From NCBI RefSeq assembly GCF_011761985.1, contig NZ_JAASQT010000001.1:620001-684000 (forward strand): a DNA stretch of 64,000 bases, read 5' to 3'. The translations under genes were made by a program, and so were the position numbers. Source of the DNA: Brevundimonas terrae (GTDB lineage Bacteria; Pseudomonadota; Alphaproteobacteria; Caulobacterales; Caulobacteraceae). The notes below the pieces were generated by a model. It worked only from the letters and a program-made list of their open reading frames with translations. It was not told the DNA's origin and did not search any database. The stretch's first letter is position 1. Each line of letters begins with the position of its first letter. Positions 25,839 to 33,373 of the stretch are shown here, piece after piece.

Positions 25839-26780
25839 ATGACTCCGCTTCTTCGCATTGGTACCCGTCGTTCCAAACTGGCTCTGGCCCAGTCGGGCAT
25901 GATGCAGCGTGCCATTGGCCGCGCTCTGGGTGTGCCCGAGGACGAGATTGTCCACGCCGTGCCTCTGGTCGAGATCGTCACCACCGGTGACCGGATTCAG
26001 GATCGTCGCTTGTTGGAAGTGGGCGGCAAGTCGCTGTTCACCAAGGAAATCGAAGAGGCCCTTCTGGAAGGCCGCGTCGATGTGGCCGTCCATTCCATGA
26101 AGGATGTGCCCGCCGAACAACCCGACGGTCTGGCCCTCGCCGCCATCCCCGAGCGCGAAGACCCGCGTGATGCTTTTATTTCGGAAAACTGGTCGTCACT
26201 GGCTGATCTGCCTCAGGGCGCGAAAGTCGGCACGGCCTCCCTGCGCCGTCAGGCCCAGCTCTTGTCGATCCGCCCCGACCTGCAGATCGAAATGTTGCGC
26301 GGTAATGTCGATACGCGCCTGCGTCGCTTGAAAGACGGTGACTTCGACGCCATCCTGCTGGCCTGTTCGGGCCTGAACCGTCTGGGTCTGGCCGATGTGA
26401 TTACCGAGCGTCTGGACCTGACCGCCTTCCTGCCCGCACCGGGTCAGGGGGCGCTGGCCCTGCAAACCCGTGCGAGCGACACCGACAGCATCTGGGCACA
26501 GGCCCTGAACCATATTCCGACCGCCCTGTGCGTCGTCGCAGAGCGCGGTGCCATGCTGGCTCTGGAAGGCTCCTGCCGCACGCCTGTCGGTGCCTTTGCC
26601 CATATCGAAGGCGAGATCCTGCATATCGGCACCGAGCTGCTGGCACCGGACGGATCCGGTCGCTGGACCGAACACGGTACCATCAGTGCCACGGCCCCAG
26701 AGGTCGAGATCACCGCTCTGGGTCGCCAGCTCGGCGACGCGGTCAAGGCCGCAGCGGGCGACCACAAGGTCGAGCTCTGA
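25839..26780 (+). CDS. hemC: Hydroxymethylbilane synthase (porphobilinogen deaminase)
   Basis: A 313-residue enzyme condensing four porphobilinogens to hydroxymethylbilane. RIGTRRSKLALAQS opens the protein, VHSMKDVPAE and RLRRLKDGDFDAILLACSGLNRLG carry the substrate-binding Asp and Arg residues, and Cys246 in LEGSCRTPVG anchors the dipyrromethane cofactor. It is followed by hemD after 4 bp, forming a haem-synthesis operon. Confidence 0.97.
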   Translation: MTPLLRIGTRRSKLALAQSGMMQRAIGRALGVPEDEIVHAVPLVEIVTTGDRIQDRRLLEVGGKSLFTKEIEEALLEGRVDVAVHSMKDVPAEQPDGLALAAIPEREDPRDAFISENWSSLADLPQGAKVGTASLRRQAQLLSIRPDLQIEMLRGNVDTRLRRLKDGDFDAILLACSGLNRLGLADVITERLDLTAFLPAPGQGALALQTRASDTDSIWAQALNHIPTALCVVAERGAMLALEGSCRTPVGAFAHIEGEILHIGTELLAPDGSGRWTEHGTISATAPEVEITALGRQLGDAVKAAAGDHKVEL

Positions 26781-26784
26781 CCCC

Positions 26785-27471
26785 ATGAGCCTGCCTCCCC
26801 GCGTCTGGATCACCCGCACTCAGCCACGGGCCGACATCACGGCCCGCCATGTGCGTGATCTGGGCTGGGAGCCGGTCGTCGCGCCCCTGCTGGAGGTGCG
26901 CGCCATTACCGGTGCCATGACCACCGCGCCATCGCCCGGTCTGGTAACCGCCGTGGCCTTGACCAGCCCCAACACGATCAAAGCCATCGGCTCTGATCTG
27001 CTGGCCTATAGGCACCTGCCTGTGTTTGCTGTCGGCGACACCACGGCCGAGGCCGCCCGCCTTGCAGGCCTGACCGATGTACGCTCGGCCAAGGGCGACA
27101 TCCAAGCCCTTGCCCGTCTGATCGCCCGCGACATTCCAACCGGAACAGTCTTTGCACCCGGCGCAAAAGAGCCCGCCGGCGACCTGCCTGCCCTGTTGCC
27201 CGCCCATCGGGTGATAAGGCTGCCCGTCTATGAAACGGTCGATACCGGCATAGAGGCCCCGCAGGATATTGCCGCGATACTGATTCACTCGCCACGCGCG
27301 GCCCGCCTGCTTCGCACCCGCAATTTGGGCCAGGCAACACTGGCCGTCACCATTTCCGAAGCCGCCAGCACCCCGCTAAACGGCCATTTTAACGGCGAAA
27401 TTCGCACATCCCCCACACCAGATGAAGAAGGTGTGCTGACAACCCTTGGCAATTCGCCAAGTCCCGTATAA
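26785..27471 (+). CDS. hemD: Uroporphyrinogen-III synthase
   Basis: A 228-residue HemD-like protein following hemC after 4 bp. The family diverges strongly; support comes from the N-terminal VWITRTQPRADITARHVRDLGWEPVVAPLLEV, a VALTSPNTIKAI segment, VFAVGDTTAEAARLAG and HSPRAARLL near the C-terminus, plus the gene position. It cyclises hydroxymethylbilane with inversion of ring D. It is the last protein gene before tRNA-Thr and the accessory region. Confidence 0.9.
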   Translation: MSLPPRVWITRTQPRADITARHVRDLGWEPVVAPLLEVRAITGAMTTAPSPGLVTAVALTSPNTIKAIGSDLLAYRHLPVFAVGDTTAEAARLAGLTDVRSAKGDIQALARLIARDIPTGTVFAPGAKEPAGDLPALLPAHRVIRLPVYETVDTGIEAPQDIAAILIHSPRAARLLRTRNLGQATLAVTISEAASTPLNGHFNGEIRTSPTPDEEGVLTTLGNSPSPV

Positions 27472-27518
27472 GAAACCCGCCTCTCCGCCCGTCAGGCCCT
27501 CGCCGACACGGAACCAGA

Positions 27519-27594
27519 GCCGCTTTAGCTCAGCTGGTAGAGCACCGCATTCGTAATGCGGGGGTCACGTGTTCGAGTCACGTAAGCGGCACCA
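27519..27594 (+). tRNA. tRNA-Thr (anticodon CGT)
   Basis: A full cloverleaf of 76 nt including an encoded CCA. Acceptor arms GCCGCTT and AAGCGGC pair, the D arm is AGCTC...GAGC, the anticodon stem CCGCA/TGCGG holds loop TTCGTAA (anticodon CGT), and the T arm has GTTCGAGTC in its loop. Discriminator A at 27591. The accessory region begins right after it. Confidence 0.97.
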
Positions 27595-27609
27595 CCCTTC
27601 CAGACAGTG

Positions 27610-27668
27610 TATGAACTTCGCCTAAGGCTAACGTGCCTTTGGAAAGGGTTCGTCGTGGGTGCCTAGTG
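27610..27668 (+). repeat. Direct repeat copy A, 59 bp
   Basis: Begins TATGAACTTCGCCTAAGGCT and ends GGTGCCTAGTG. A second copy at 30458-30516 differs at about 6 of 59 positions. The two copies bracket the GNAT-PIN/ASCH cassette, and this copy starts 16 bp beyond the tRNA-Thr 3' end. Confidence 0.9.
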
Positions 27669-27828
27669 GGAGGGCTTTGGTAGTTTCGAGCCGCCCTTAA
27701 CAAGACAAGTTACCCCCCTTCAACTCGAGCTTTGACCGGGGGCCCGTTTTAAGTATCCAAGTTCTAGGATCTACGACTTTATGATTGACCGCCAGCGATC
27801 ATAGCGCCTCTTATACGGTGGGGGTGCC
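27669..27828. other. Upstream region of the GNAT-PIN cassette
   Basis: No gene seen. There is a C/G-rich palindromic patch near 27735-27750 (ACCGGGGGCCCG). TTGACC at 27785 and TTATAC at 27811 resemble promoter elements but are 20 bp apart, which is too far for a good sigma-70 promoter. A purine-rich GGTGGGGG at 27817-27824 can serve as ribosome-binding site. Confidence 0.4.
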
Positions 27829-29967
27829 ATGGCTTTTCGAATAACGACAAATCGCGCCGCGATCGGGGCGTTCATCGGCGACGTTCAAAGGGCGGCAGAC
27901 ACCGACAAGGAAGCGCTAGGCTTCTTACCAGCGTCCGCTTATTCGGACGCGCTTCGCAAGGGCGAGATAACCCTTGTGCTGAAGGATCACGCCCAAGGAC
28001 CGATTTATGCTGGCCATATATGGATCAGCGGCGTCTATCCACATGCACGCGTTGTCCAGCTCTTCGTTTTGCCTGAGTTTCGCGGCCAGAAACTTTCGAC
28101 GCGCTTGCTTCGGTCTGCGATCCAAACTGCTGAAGCGGGAGGGTATCTGACCATCAAGGCCAATGTCGCAACAGACCTGTCCGCCAATCAGGTCTATGGG
28201 CATCACGGCTTCGAGGTCGCTCGAACTAGACCTGGCGGAAAGACACGGAACCGCCAAATTAACGTCCGGGTGAAAAGCTTGGCGACGCCCACACTTTTCA
28301 ACTATCGACCCACATCGTCGCTTACTGTAGCAGATGTGGAAGCTGGCCCAGAGACACAGCCACTCTATCTGATAGATTTAAACGTTTTCTTTGACGCCAC
28401 GCGCAAAAGAAGGACGACCGCGGCAGCTGAAAAAATTCTCTCCGCAGCTCTAAGCAGCGGGGTTCGTCTCGCGGTCACGACAGAATTTGTCAAAGAGCTG
28501 CAGCGAACCTCCATTGGCAAGAATGATCCGGTTCTCAGCTTTGCTAAACAACTCCCCGCTGTTTCAGGCCCCTCACGAAATGAGATAGAGAGCCTCGCGA
28601 CCCGCCTGTCCGCGATCGTATTCCCAGAAAAGGCACGAGAAGGGAGGCTGTCAACCAATGACCTCTCGGACCTGAAACACCTCGCAGAGGCTATCTTGGT
28701 CGGAGCAGCCGGCTTCGTTACCGGCGAACATGCCATAGTGCGGGCACACTCAGCACTCCGCCAACAGCATCATCTCAGCGTCTGGTCTACAGAGGATTTC
28801 GCAACCTTTGTAACCCCCGAATTTGAGGAGCTTTCTCCCGACGGCGAGAGCGAACATGATCTATCATTCAAGGAAACTGCGCTAACTGAGGAAGCTCAGG
28901 CCTTTCTCGCTGCGCAAGGTGTGCCCGCGACGATGATCGCGGCATTCAAACGAAGAGACGCCGCTGACAAGCGGTTCCGATATGTGGCGGCTAGGGAGGC
29001 CACAGAGCTGGTCGCTTTTTCAGCATACCGGTCGGCGACCAGTCCGAATGATAAGGCGCGCCTTCTTCTCGTCGCCGATCCCCGCCATCCAACGACATCA
29101 ACTGCGGCAGATTTCTTGATCGAACATGCCGTGCGCGCCTCTGTTCTTTCAAGGCCGTCACGCATCGAGCTGCCTCACGTCAGCGGTCAGTCAGCGACGC
29201 GCCGTAGTGCGGTCGTTAATGGCTTCCTGGCATCCGGCCAAGCAGAAGACAAATCTCTTAGAAAGATTTCAATCGGGACCGTGATCACGCCTTCAGGCTG
29301 GTCGAGACTACGCAGCCGAGTTGAAAGTAGTACGGGCTTAATGCTTCCAGAAACCTGTCCACCGTTCGAGAACGACGAACAGGAAATACCAATCTCCCTT
29401 GAAGGCAAGAACACCTCGGTCTCCTTGGCTGATCTTGAAACTATGATGGCACCGAGTCTCTTATTCCTGCCTGGTCGACCGGTGGCGGTCGTCCCGATAC
29501 GCCGCGTATGGTCAGAAGACCTTGTCGGCGGAAGTCAGCTTGGCCTGTTGCCGAAGCCAGAGGCCGCCTTTCGATCACGCCGAGTCTATTTCGCCTCGGT
29601 CAAGAACCAACACAATCTAGTCCGGGGACGCCCCATCATCATTTACGAGTCCAGCAAAGGGGGCGGAAGCGGAGCTGCGATCGCAGTGGCCAGGGTGTCA
29701 AAGGCAGAAGTGGTACCAAAACATCTAGCACCTGAAGCCCTGCTGCGGGCCGCTGTTGTGCGTGGCGCTCAACTCGACAAGCTTGTGAAGGGTACGACCG
29801 TTTTAGCCGTATGGTTCGATAATATTATGCGTTTCGAGAATCCGGTGAGTTTCAATCGCATGGAGGCCTTCGGAATGGACGACAAGACCAAATTGGTTAA
29901 AAGCCACATGCTGGAATTCGAAACAGCGGTGCAAATTCTTGAAGCTGGACGTCCAAATGCCCGATGA
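27829..29967 (+). CDS. GNAT-PIN-(PUA/ASCH-like) fusion protein, candidate toxin or RNA-acting effector
   Basis: A 712-residue multidomain protein. Residues about 1-150 are a GNAT acetyltransferase (acetyl-CoA loop in VVQLFVLPEFRGQKLSTRLL, 76-95; NQVYGHHGFEVAR, 120-132). Residues about 178-330 are a PIN nuclease domain with acidic residues D183 (LIDLNVFFD), E219 (TTEFVKEL), D281 (SDLKHLAEA) and E300 (VTGE). Residues about 350-470 may be a second GNAT-like fold (RLLLVADPRHPTTSTAADFLIEHAV). The C-terminus (about 545-705) resembles PUA/ASCH-type RNA-binding domains. PIN domains usually cut RNA, and GNAT toxins acetylate aminoacyl-tRNA. The next gene overlaps by 11 bp. Composition is more AT-rich than the flanking core genes. 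Function is inferred. Confidence 0.8.
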   Translation: MAFRITTNRAAIGAFIGDVQRAADTDKEALGFLPASAYSDALRKGEITLVLKDHAQGPIYAGHIWISGVYPHARVVQLFVLPEFRGQKLSTRLLRSAIQTAEAGGYLTIKANVATDLSANQVYGHHGFEVARTRPGGKTRNRQINVRVKSLATPTLFNYRPTSSLTVADVEAGPETQPLYLIDLNVFFDATRKRRTTAAAEKILSAALSSGVRLAVTTEFVKELQRTSIGKNDPVLSFAKQLPAVSGPSRNEIESLATRLSAIVFPEKAREGRLSTNDLSDLKHLAEAILVGAAGFVTGEHAIVRAHSALRQQHHLSVWSTEDFATFVTPEFEELSPDGESEHDLSFKETALTEEAQAFLAAQGVPATMIAAFKRRDAADKRFRYVAAREATELVAFSAYRSATSPNDKARLLLVADPRHPTTSTAADFLIEHAVRASVLSRPSRIELPHVSGQSATRRSAVVNGFLASGQAEDKSLRKISIGTVITPSGWSRLRSRVESSTGLMLPETCPPFENDEQEIPISLEGKNTSVSLADLETMMAPSLLFLPGRPVAVVPIRRVWSEDLVGGSQLGLLPKPEAAFRSRRVYFASVKNQHNLVRGRPIIIYESSKGGGSGAAIAVARVSKAEVVPKHLAPEALLRAAVVRGAQLDKLVKGTTVLAVWFDNIMRFENPVSFNRMEAFGMDDKTKLVKSHMLEFETAVQILEAGRPNAR

Positions 29968-30415
29968 AGATCCGATCATGCTCTCGGTCTCGCCCGAGTA
30001 CGCGCGATCGATCTTAGCTGGCGTTAAGGGAGTAGAATTACGTCGCCGCGCTCCAAGGATAGGCCGAGGCACCAGAGCCTGGCTTTATTCTACATTGCCC
30101 GTCGGTGAAGTCGTTGCGATTTTGACGATCGATCAAGTCGTTGAGGCTCCGCTTGCAGATCTGTGGCGACGCTATGGTGCGCATACAGCAGTCACGCGTG
30201 AAGTGTTCAACGCCTATTTTTCAGGTCTTAGCCACGGCGCAGCCCTGATCATACGCGATGTTCAGGCGCTCAAGACGCCAGTCTCACTGAGCGAAATTCG
30301 TGAAGGTGGTGCATTTCAACCTCCCCAATTTTACAGACGCGTACGCGCCGGAGCCCCTGAGGCGCGGCTAGCGAGCAGGGAACTCCATCCTGTCATGCGC
30401 CTAGCTGTCAGTTAA
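29957..30415 (+). CDS. ASCH-domain protein coupled to the GNAT-PIN gene
   Basis: A 152-residue protein of the ASCH (PUA-like) type: MLSVSPEYARSILAGVKGVELRRR at the N-terminus carries the ligand-binding Lys/Glu/Arg pattern, and AWLYSTLPVGEVVAILTID forms the beta-barrel core. ASCH proteins bind RNA; YqfB, a member, hydrolyses N4-acetylcytidine. I chose the ATG at 29957, which overlaps the previous stop by 11 bp (translational coupling); a TTG at 29939 is possible. It may be the partner, regulator or antitoxin-like component of the fusion protein. That role is inference. Confidence 0.8.
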   Translation: MPDEDPIMLSVSPEYARSILAGVKGVELRRRAPRIGRGTRAWLYSTLPVGEVVAILTIDQVVEAPLADLWRRYGAHTAVTREVFNAYFSGLSHGAALIIRDVQALKTPVSLSEIREGGAFQPPQFYRRVRAGAPEARLASRELHPVMRLAVS

Positions 30416-30457
30416 CATGGCCCTCACGTAAAGTGGCACTGCTGCATCCATGCGGCC

Positions 30458-30516
30458 TATGAACTTCGCCTAAGGCTAACGCGCCTTTGGCTAGGGTCTG
30501 TCGTGGGTTCCTAGTG
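30458..30516 (+). repeat. Direct repeat copy B, 59 bp
   Basis: About 90% identical to copy A at 27610-27668 and in the same orientation. It starts 42 bp after the ASCH-domain gene, so the repeats delimit a 2.85-kb unit. Confidence 0.9.
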
Positions 30517-30539
30517 AGCGGTCGATAGCAGCTTGAATT

Positions 30540-30875
30540 TCAGCTAGCGCCGCGCATGGACTTTAACCAGCGCATGATATGCGGCAGGCCGTAATAGAGG
30601 ACCATCAGCAAAATAGTGATGATGAGGACATTAGCGCCGAACATCACCCAGTTCACCGAAGTGGGCAGCTGATCGAATTTGATGAAAGTTAGCCGTAAAT
30701 CTTGCGGATAATGGGCCCACTGAAACCGTGACTGATCCTGCGTAATCCAGCCCAAAGGCCTGCCAAAGATCACAGAACCCGTCTCCGCCTCAGACAGAAC
30801 TCGGTTTCTCTGTAGCATTGCCAGCGTCCAAGTGATGACAACTGACACAGGTAGGAACAGGATGAACATCTTCAT
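30540..30875 (-). CDS. Hypothetical two-span membrane protein
   Basis: A 111-residue protein, not recognised. It has a hydrophobic N-terminus (about residues 3-21, MFILFLPVSVVITWTLAML) and a second hydrophobic segment near the C-terminus (about 76-97, WVMFGANVLIITILLMVLYYG), with a hydrophilic loop containing PLGWITQDQSRFQW between them. It ends in a short basic tail. It lies just outside repeat copy B, on the strand opposite the cassette. Coding looks real from the balanced amino-acid use, but no family is assigned. Confidence 0.6.
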   Translation of the reverse strand: MKMFILFLPVSVVITWTLAMLQRNRVLSEAETGSVIFGRPLGWITQDQSRFQWAHYPQDLRLTFIKFDQLPTSVNWVMFGANVLIITILLMVLYYGLPHIMRWLKSMRGAS

Positions 30876-31056
30876 CTTCGCGTACCCAATGGCGTAATAC
30901 TAACGGCCCTCAAGACACCAATCACGCCTCCTACAACGACATCCGCAGGGGCGTTTCTAATGTCAGATAAGTCCTACCATAGAGCAGGCCTAGCGAAGTA
31001 GGATTTCGTATTGATCCCGAAGCAAGCCGCGCGTGGATAATCGACGATCCTTAAAC
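30876..31056. other. Gap with a possible coding remnant on the - strand
   Basis: No full gene. On the - strand a short open stretch (about 30 codons, ending in a TGA that overlaps the ATG at 30875 region) reads NAPADVVVGGVIGVLRAV and might be a small peptide or a relic. It lacks a clear start codon and ribosome-binding site. Confidence 0.25.
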
Positions 31057-31281
31057 CTAGTCGGTCGCTTCCCCATCAGGAGTTATGAGGGCAACGGGTG
31101 TAGTTCCCAGAGCCTGTGCCAGTTCATAAAGGCTCAAGACAGTCAGATTGCGCTGTCCCGTTTCGACTTGGCTGATGTAGCGCTGATCAAAGTCACACAG
31201 TGCTGACAGTTCTTCTTGGGTCAGGCCCTTAGCCACCCTGAAGCGTCGTACGTTCCGACCGATCACCACCCTGATATCCAT
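31057..31281 (-). CDS. XRE-family helix-turn-helix regulator
   Basis: A 74-residue Cro/C1-type DNA-binding protein consisting of the HTH domain alone: IGRNVRRFRVAKGLTQEELSALCDFDQRYISQVETGQRNLTVLSLYELAQALG covers helices 1-5. Such small regulators are common in phages, plasmids and restriction-modification controllers. It is divergent from the micro-ORF/membrane-protein genes that start at 31397, so it may control that transcript. No classical cognate toxin is adjacent. Confidence 0.88.
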   Translation of the reverse strand: MDIRVVIGRNVRRFRVAKGLTQEELSALCDFDQRYISQVETGQRNLTVLSLYELAQALGTTPVALITPDGEATD

Positions 31282-31396
31282 GCCCTATGCGTTGACAGCA
31301 GAGCGTGGCCGAGTTTATTCCATAAAATGAATATCGGTCTGTGTTGCCTTACGCTGCATTCAGAGCGGGAGCAGCCCTGACCGATCTGGAGGGGCA

Positions 31397-31459
31397 ATGA
31401 AATCTATAAAATTAAGACTGCTGGAAACGGCACAATTCGCATTGGAACACCCATGCTGA
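31397..31459 (+). CDS. Micro-ORF of 20 codons with strong ribosome-binding site
   Basis: Starts ATGAAATCTATAAAA, 6 bp after the perfect Shine-Dalgarno-like GGAGGGG, and would give a basic-then-neutral 20-residue peptide ending in Cys. Its stop overlaps the start of a second micro-ORF (31453). It could be a leader peptide or a small protein. There is no homology information. Confidence 0.4.
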   Translation: MKSIKLRLLETAQFALEHPC

Positions 31460-31506
31460 CCGCTGCTGCTCGCCGTAAGAGCGCACCAATCAAGATCACA
31501 GCCTGA
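31453..31506 (+). CDS. Second, overlapping micro-ORF of 17 codons
   Basis: Begins at the ATG inside the last codons of the previous micro-ORF (ATGCTGA overlap, a typical translational-coupling layout) and encodes a basic peptide MLTAAARRKSAPIKITA. It may be a leader or a genuine small basic protein. The call rests only on the overlap geometry. Confidence 0.35.
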   Translation: MLTAAARRKSAPIKITA

Positions 31507-31589
31507 GTAAAGCCGAGCGCAAAACTCGGTATCTTATATGATGTGCAAATCCTGGCGCATCTCACTCAATATCAATGAGAAAACACCAG

Positions 31590-31937
31590 ATGAATACGAA
31601 CACCAAACGCATGGTGCTTGCCGCCATTGCAGCCTTCTACGTCGTGGCCGGCGGTCTGTGGAGCACCCACTACTTCCCACTGCAAAACTTCAAGGCACAG
31701 GTCGAACGCCAAGAAAAGCTCGTCGATAAGATGGGCTTCTCAGCCGCCTACGATTCCAAGGAGTATAAGGAATACGACGCCCGCCAAATGCATTACGCCA
31801 TGACCTCGCCAAGCCTTGATGTAACGCTAGGTAAGATGGCCTTCTACCAGATGCTGCTGCTCTGGGGCACGATCGCTCTAGCAGTCGGTGGCGGCGTCCT
31901 GTTCCTGACCCGTGGCCGTAAGGCAGGTGCCCAATGA
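31590..31937 (+). CDS. Hypothetical two-span membrane protein
   Basis: A 115-residue protein, not recognised. An N-terminal hydrophobic segment (about residues 6-21, MVLAAIAAFYVVAGG), a charged central helix (QVERQEKLVDKMGF, YDSKEYKEYDARQ) and a C-terminal hydrophobic segment followed by RGRKAG suggest a protein anchored at both ends with the middle in the periplasm. Its stop overlaps the start of a lipoprotein gene (ATGA), so the two are a coupled pair. An alternative start is at 31575. Confidence 0.65.
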   Translation: MNTNTKRMVLAAIAAFYVVAGGLWSTHYFPLQNFKAQVERQEKLVDKMGFSAAYDSKEYKEYDARQMHYAMTSPSLDVTLGKMAFYQMLLLWGTIALAVGGGVLFLTRGRKAGAQ

Positions 31938-32371
31938 GAGCCCTTGTCTCTGCCGCTCTCGTCGCTGGTGTCTTGGCGCTTAGCGGGTGTGCCTCTGCTC
32001 CAGCCCGTACACCCGGCAACTATGTCAGCCAAAGCGAGCCGGTGTTCCTGATCACCGAAGCTCAAGCCGATCAGATCCTAGTGGACGCCATGAACATCGA
32101 GTTCGGTACGGCCCCAATTGTGCGCATTGAGGCCCCTACCAAGGGCTATCAGGCCACCATCAAGTTCCTGTTTGATAGCCATCAGATTGTTGCCACCATG
32201 GTTCCTTCAAGGGGCCGTGCTGCGGATGGGTCTGCGCAAGCGGGCTACTACTTCAACGTCAGCCACAGCGGGACCATGCCTCCATCGCGGATGTCTCGAT
32301 CTAAGCGCATGAGAGAACGCCTGTCTCAGGCCGCTGGCGCTCTGTCACCCAGTGTTCCGGCGGCACGATAA
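31934..32371 (+). CDS. Hypothetical lipoprotein
   Basis: A 145-residue predicted lipoprotein: the signal segment MRALVSAALVAGVLALSGC has a clean lipobox (LSGC, Cys19). The mature part contains SEPVFLITEAQADQILVDAMN and a basic region PPSRMSRSKRMRER and is not recognised. It overlaps the upstream membrane-protein gene by 4 bp. The pair might act together at the envelope; a spanin-like lysis pair was considered but the topology does not match well. Confidence 0.7.
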   Translation: MRALVSAALVAGVLALSGCASAPARTPGNYVSQSEPVFLITEAQADQILVDAMNIEFGTAPIVRIEAPTKGYQATIKFLFDSHQIVATMVPSRGRAADGSAQAGYYFNVSHSGTMPPSRMSRSKRMRERLSQAAGALSPSVPAAR

Positions 32372-32511
32372 ACCACCATCAGAACCGTCGTGAGGGTCAC
32401 CTCCCCTCTTTACCCCTTAGGGCCGGCCTACGCGTGCCCCTTCGACGGCTTTGACGCCGTTCACTATACCAACCCAACCGACCCCAGTGGCTTTCAGCTG
32501 CGGGGGGTTCT
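32372..32511. other. Intergenic with terminator-like hairpin
   Basis: No gene. ACCCC...GGGGGT around 32478-32509, followed by TCT, resembles a terminator for the lipoprotein gene but has a weak T-tract. Confidence 0.35.
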
Positions 32512-32593
32512 ATGCCCGTAAAGGAACTCCATATCATGATCACCCATTCCGACAGTTTCAAGGTGTCAGCCCTTCTTGAAGACTACGGCCCTA
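32512..32593 (+). pseudogene. 5' fragment of a gene interrupted by an IS5-family insertion
   Basis: An open frame starting MPVKELHIMITHSDSFKVSALLEDYG (ATG at 32512, or 32536 preceded by AAAGGA) runs straight into the left end of the IS remnant at 32594 and stops inside it. The continuation is not found on the right side of either IS copy, so the rest was lost. The family is not recognised. Confidence 0.5.
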
Positions 32594-33141
32594 GGCTCAA
32601 GACTCATAACTAGAAGAGCTATCGCACCGGTGTAGTCGCTGACCTGGCCAGCCGTCGCAAACAGGCTGATAGGGCGTCCATTCTCATCTGTAGTGGCATG
32701 AAGTTTGGTGTTCACCCCGCCTTTCGGGCGTCCGATCAGTCGCCCGGGGCCACTTTTTTACCCCAGACTCGAAACCGTGCGGTGGGCCTTCAGATAGGTC
32801 GCGTCGATCATGAAGGTGCGGGGTTCGGTCTGCCCGCCAGACGGAACCTCCATCATCTGAACGAATACCTTGCTTCGCTCCACCGCTTCCAACGATTGTA
32901 GAAGGTCTTATGTGACCCGTAGGCCGTCGGCTCATCTCGCCAACACAGGCCATTGCGATTGACGAAGATGATCCTGCTCAACACAGCGATCATCTACGCG
33001 GGGCTTGCCGTGGCTCTTAGGAAAATAGGACTCCAGCCGAGCCACCTGCCCGTCTGTCAACCAAGACAGGTTACTCATAATCCAGACACTTCTCAGGAGC
33101 CTGAATCAGATCGAATGCACCAAATCAATGGAGCCTGAGCC
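32594..33141 (-). mobile_element. IS5-family element remnant, copy 1 (548 bp, internal deletion)
   Basis: Bounded by short inverted ends GGCTCA / TGAGCC and by TA dinucleotides (CTA at left, TAG at right), as expected of the IS5/IS427-type group that duplicates TA. It is almost identical to copy 2 at 37925-38727 but lacks 255 bp that in copy 2 lie between two CCAGAAGAGC repeats. The transposase frame on the - strand is broken by the same frameshift and in-frame stop as in copy 2. A few point differences separate the copies. Confidence 0.85.
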
Positions 33142-33373
33142 TAGGTACCCTACACAACCACTACAGAAAACACTCGCGCGCAAAGCGTGATGGCGATAAA
33201 ATAAATTCACCAAGTGCCGCCATACATATAGATATAAATTATGTACCGGTCATATAAAATCTCTGCAAATGCAAAGGTTGTACTGGAGACGATCTATGTT
33301 TTATCTTTACCGTTCCTTGGGTGCTCTAAGCTGCGACCTACACCCCAATCCCCACCCTATAGCGCTATGAAAA
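33142..33373. other. AT-rich leader of the capsule-like fusion gene
   Basis: No gene found in this 232-bp stretch between IS copy 1 and the 1198-aa gene. Its base composition is distinctly AT-rich like the gene that follows; no convincing -35/-10 pair is seen. Confidence 0.4.

Noticed and set aside
31590..32371. Phage spanin (Rz/Rz1) pair
   Set aside because: The first protein has two membrane segments rather than one, the genes are not nested, and no holin or endolysin is nearby.
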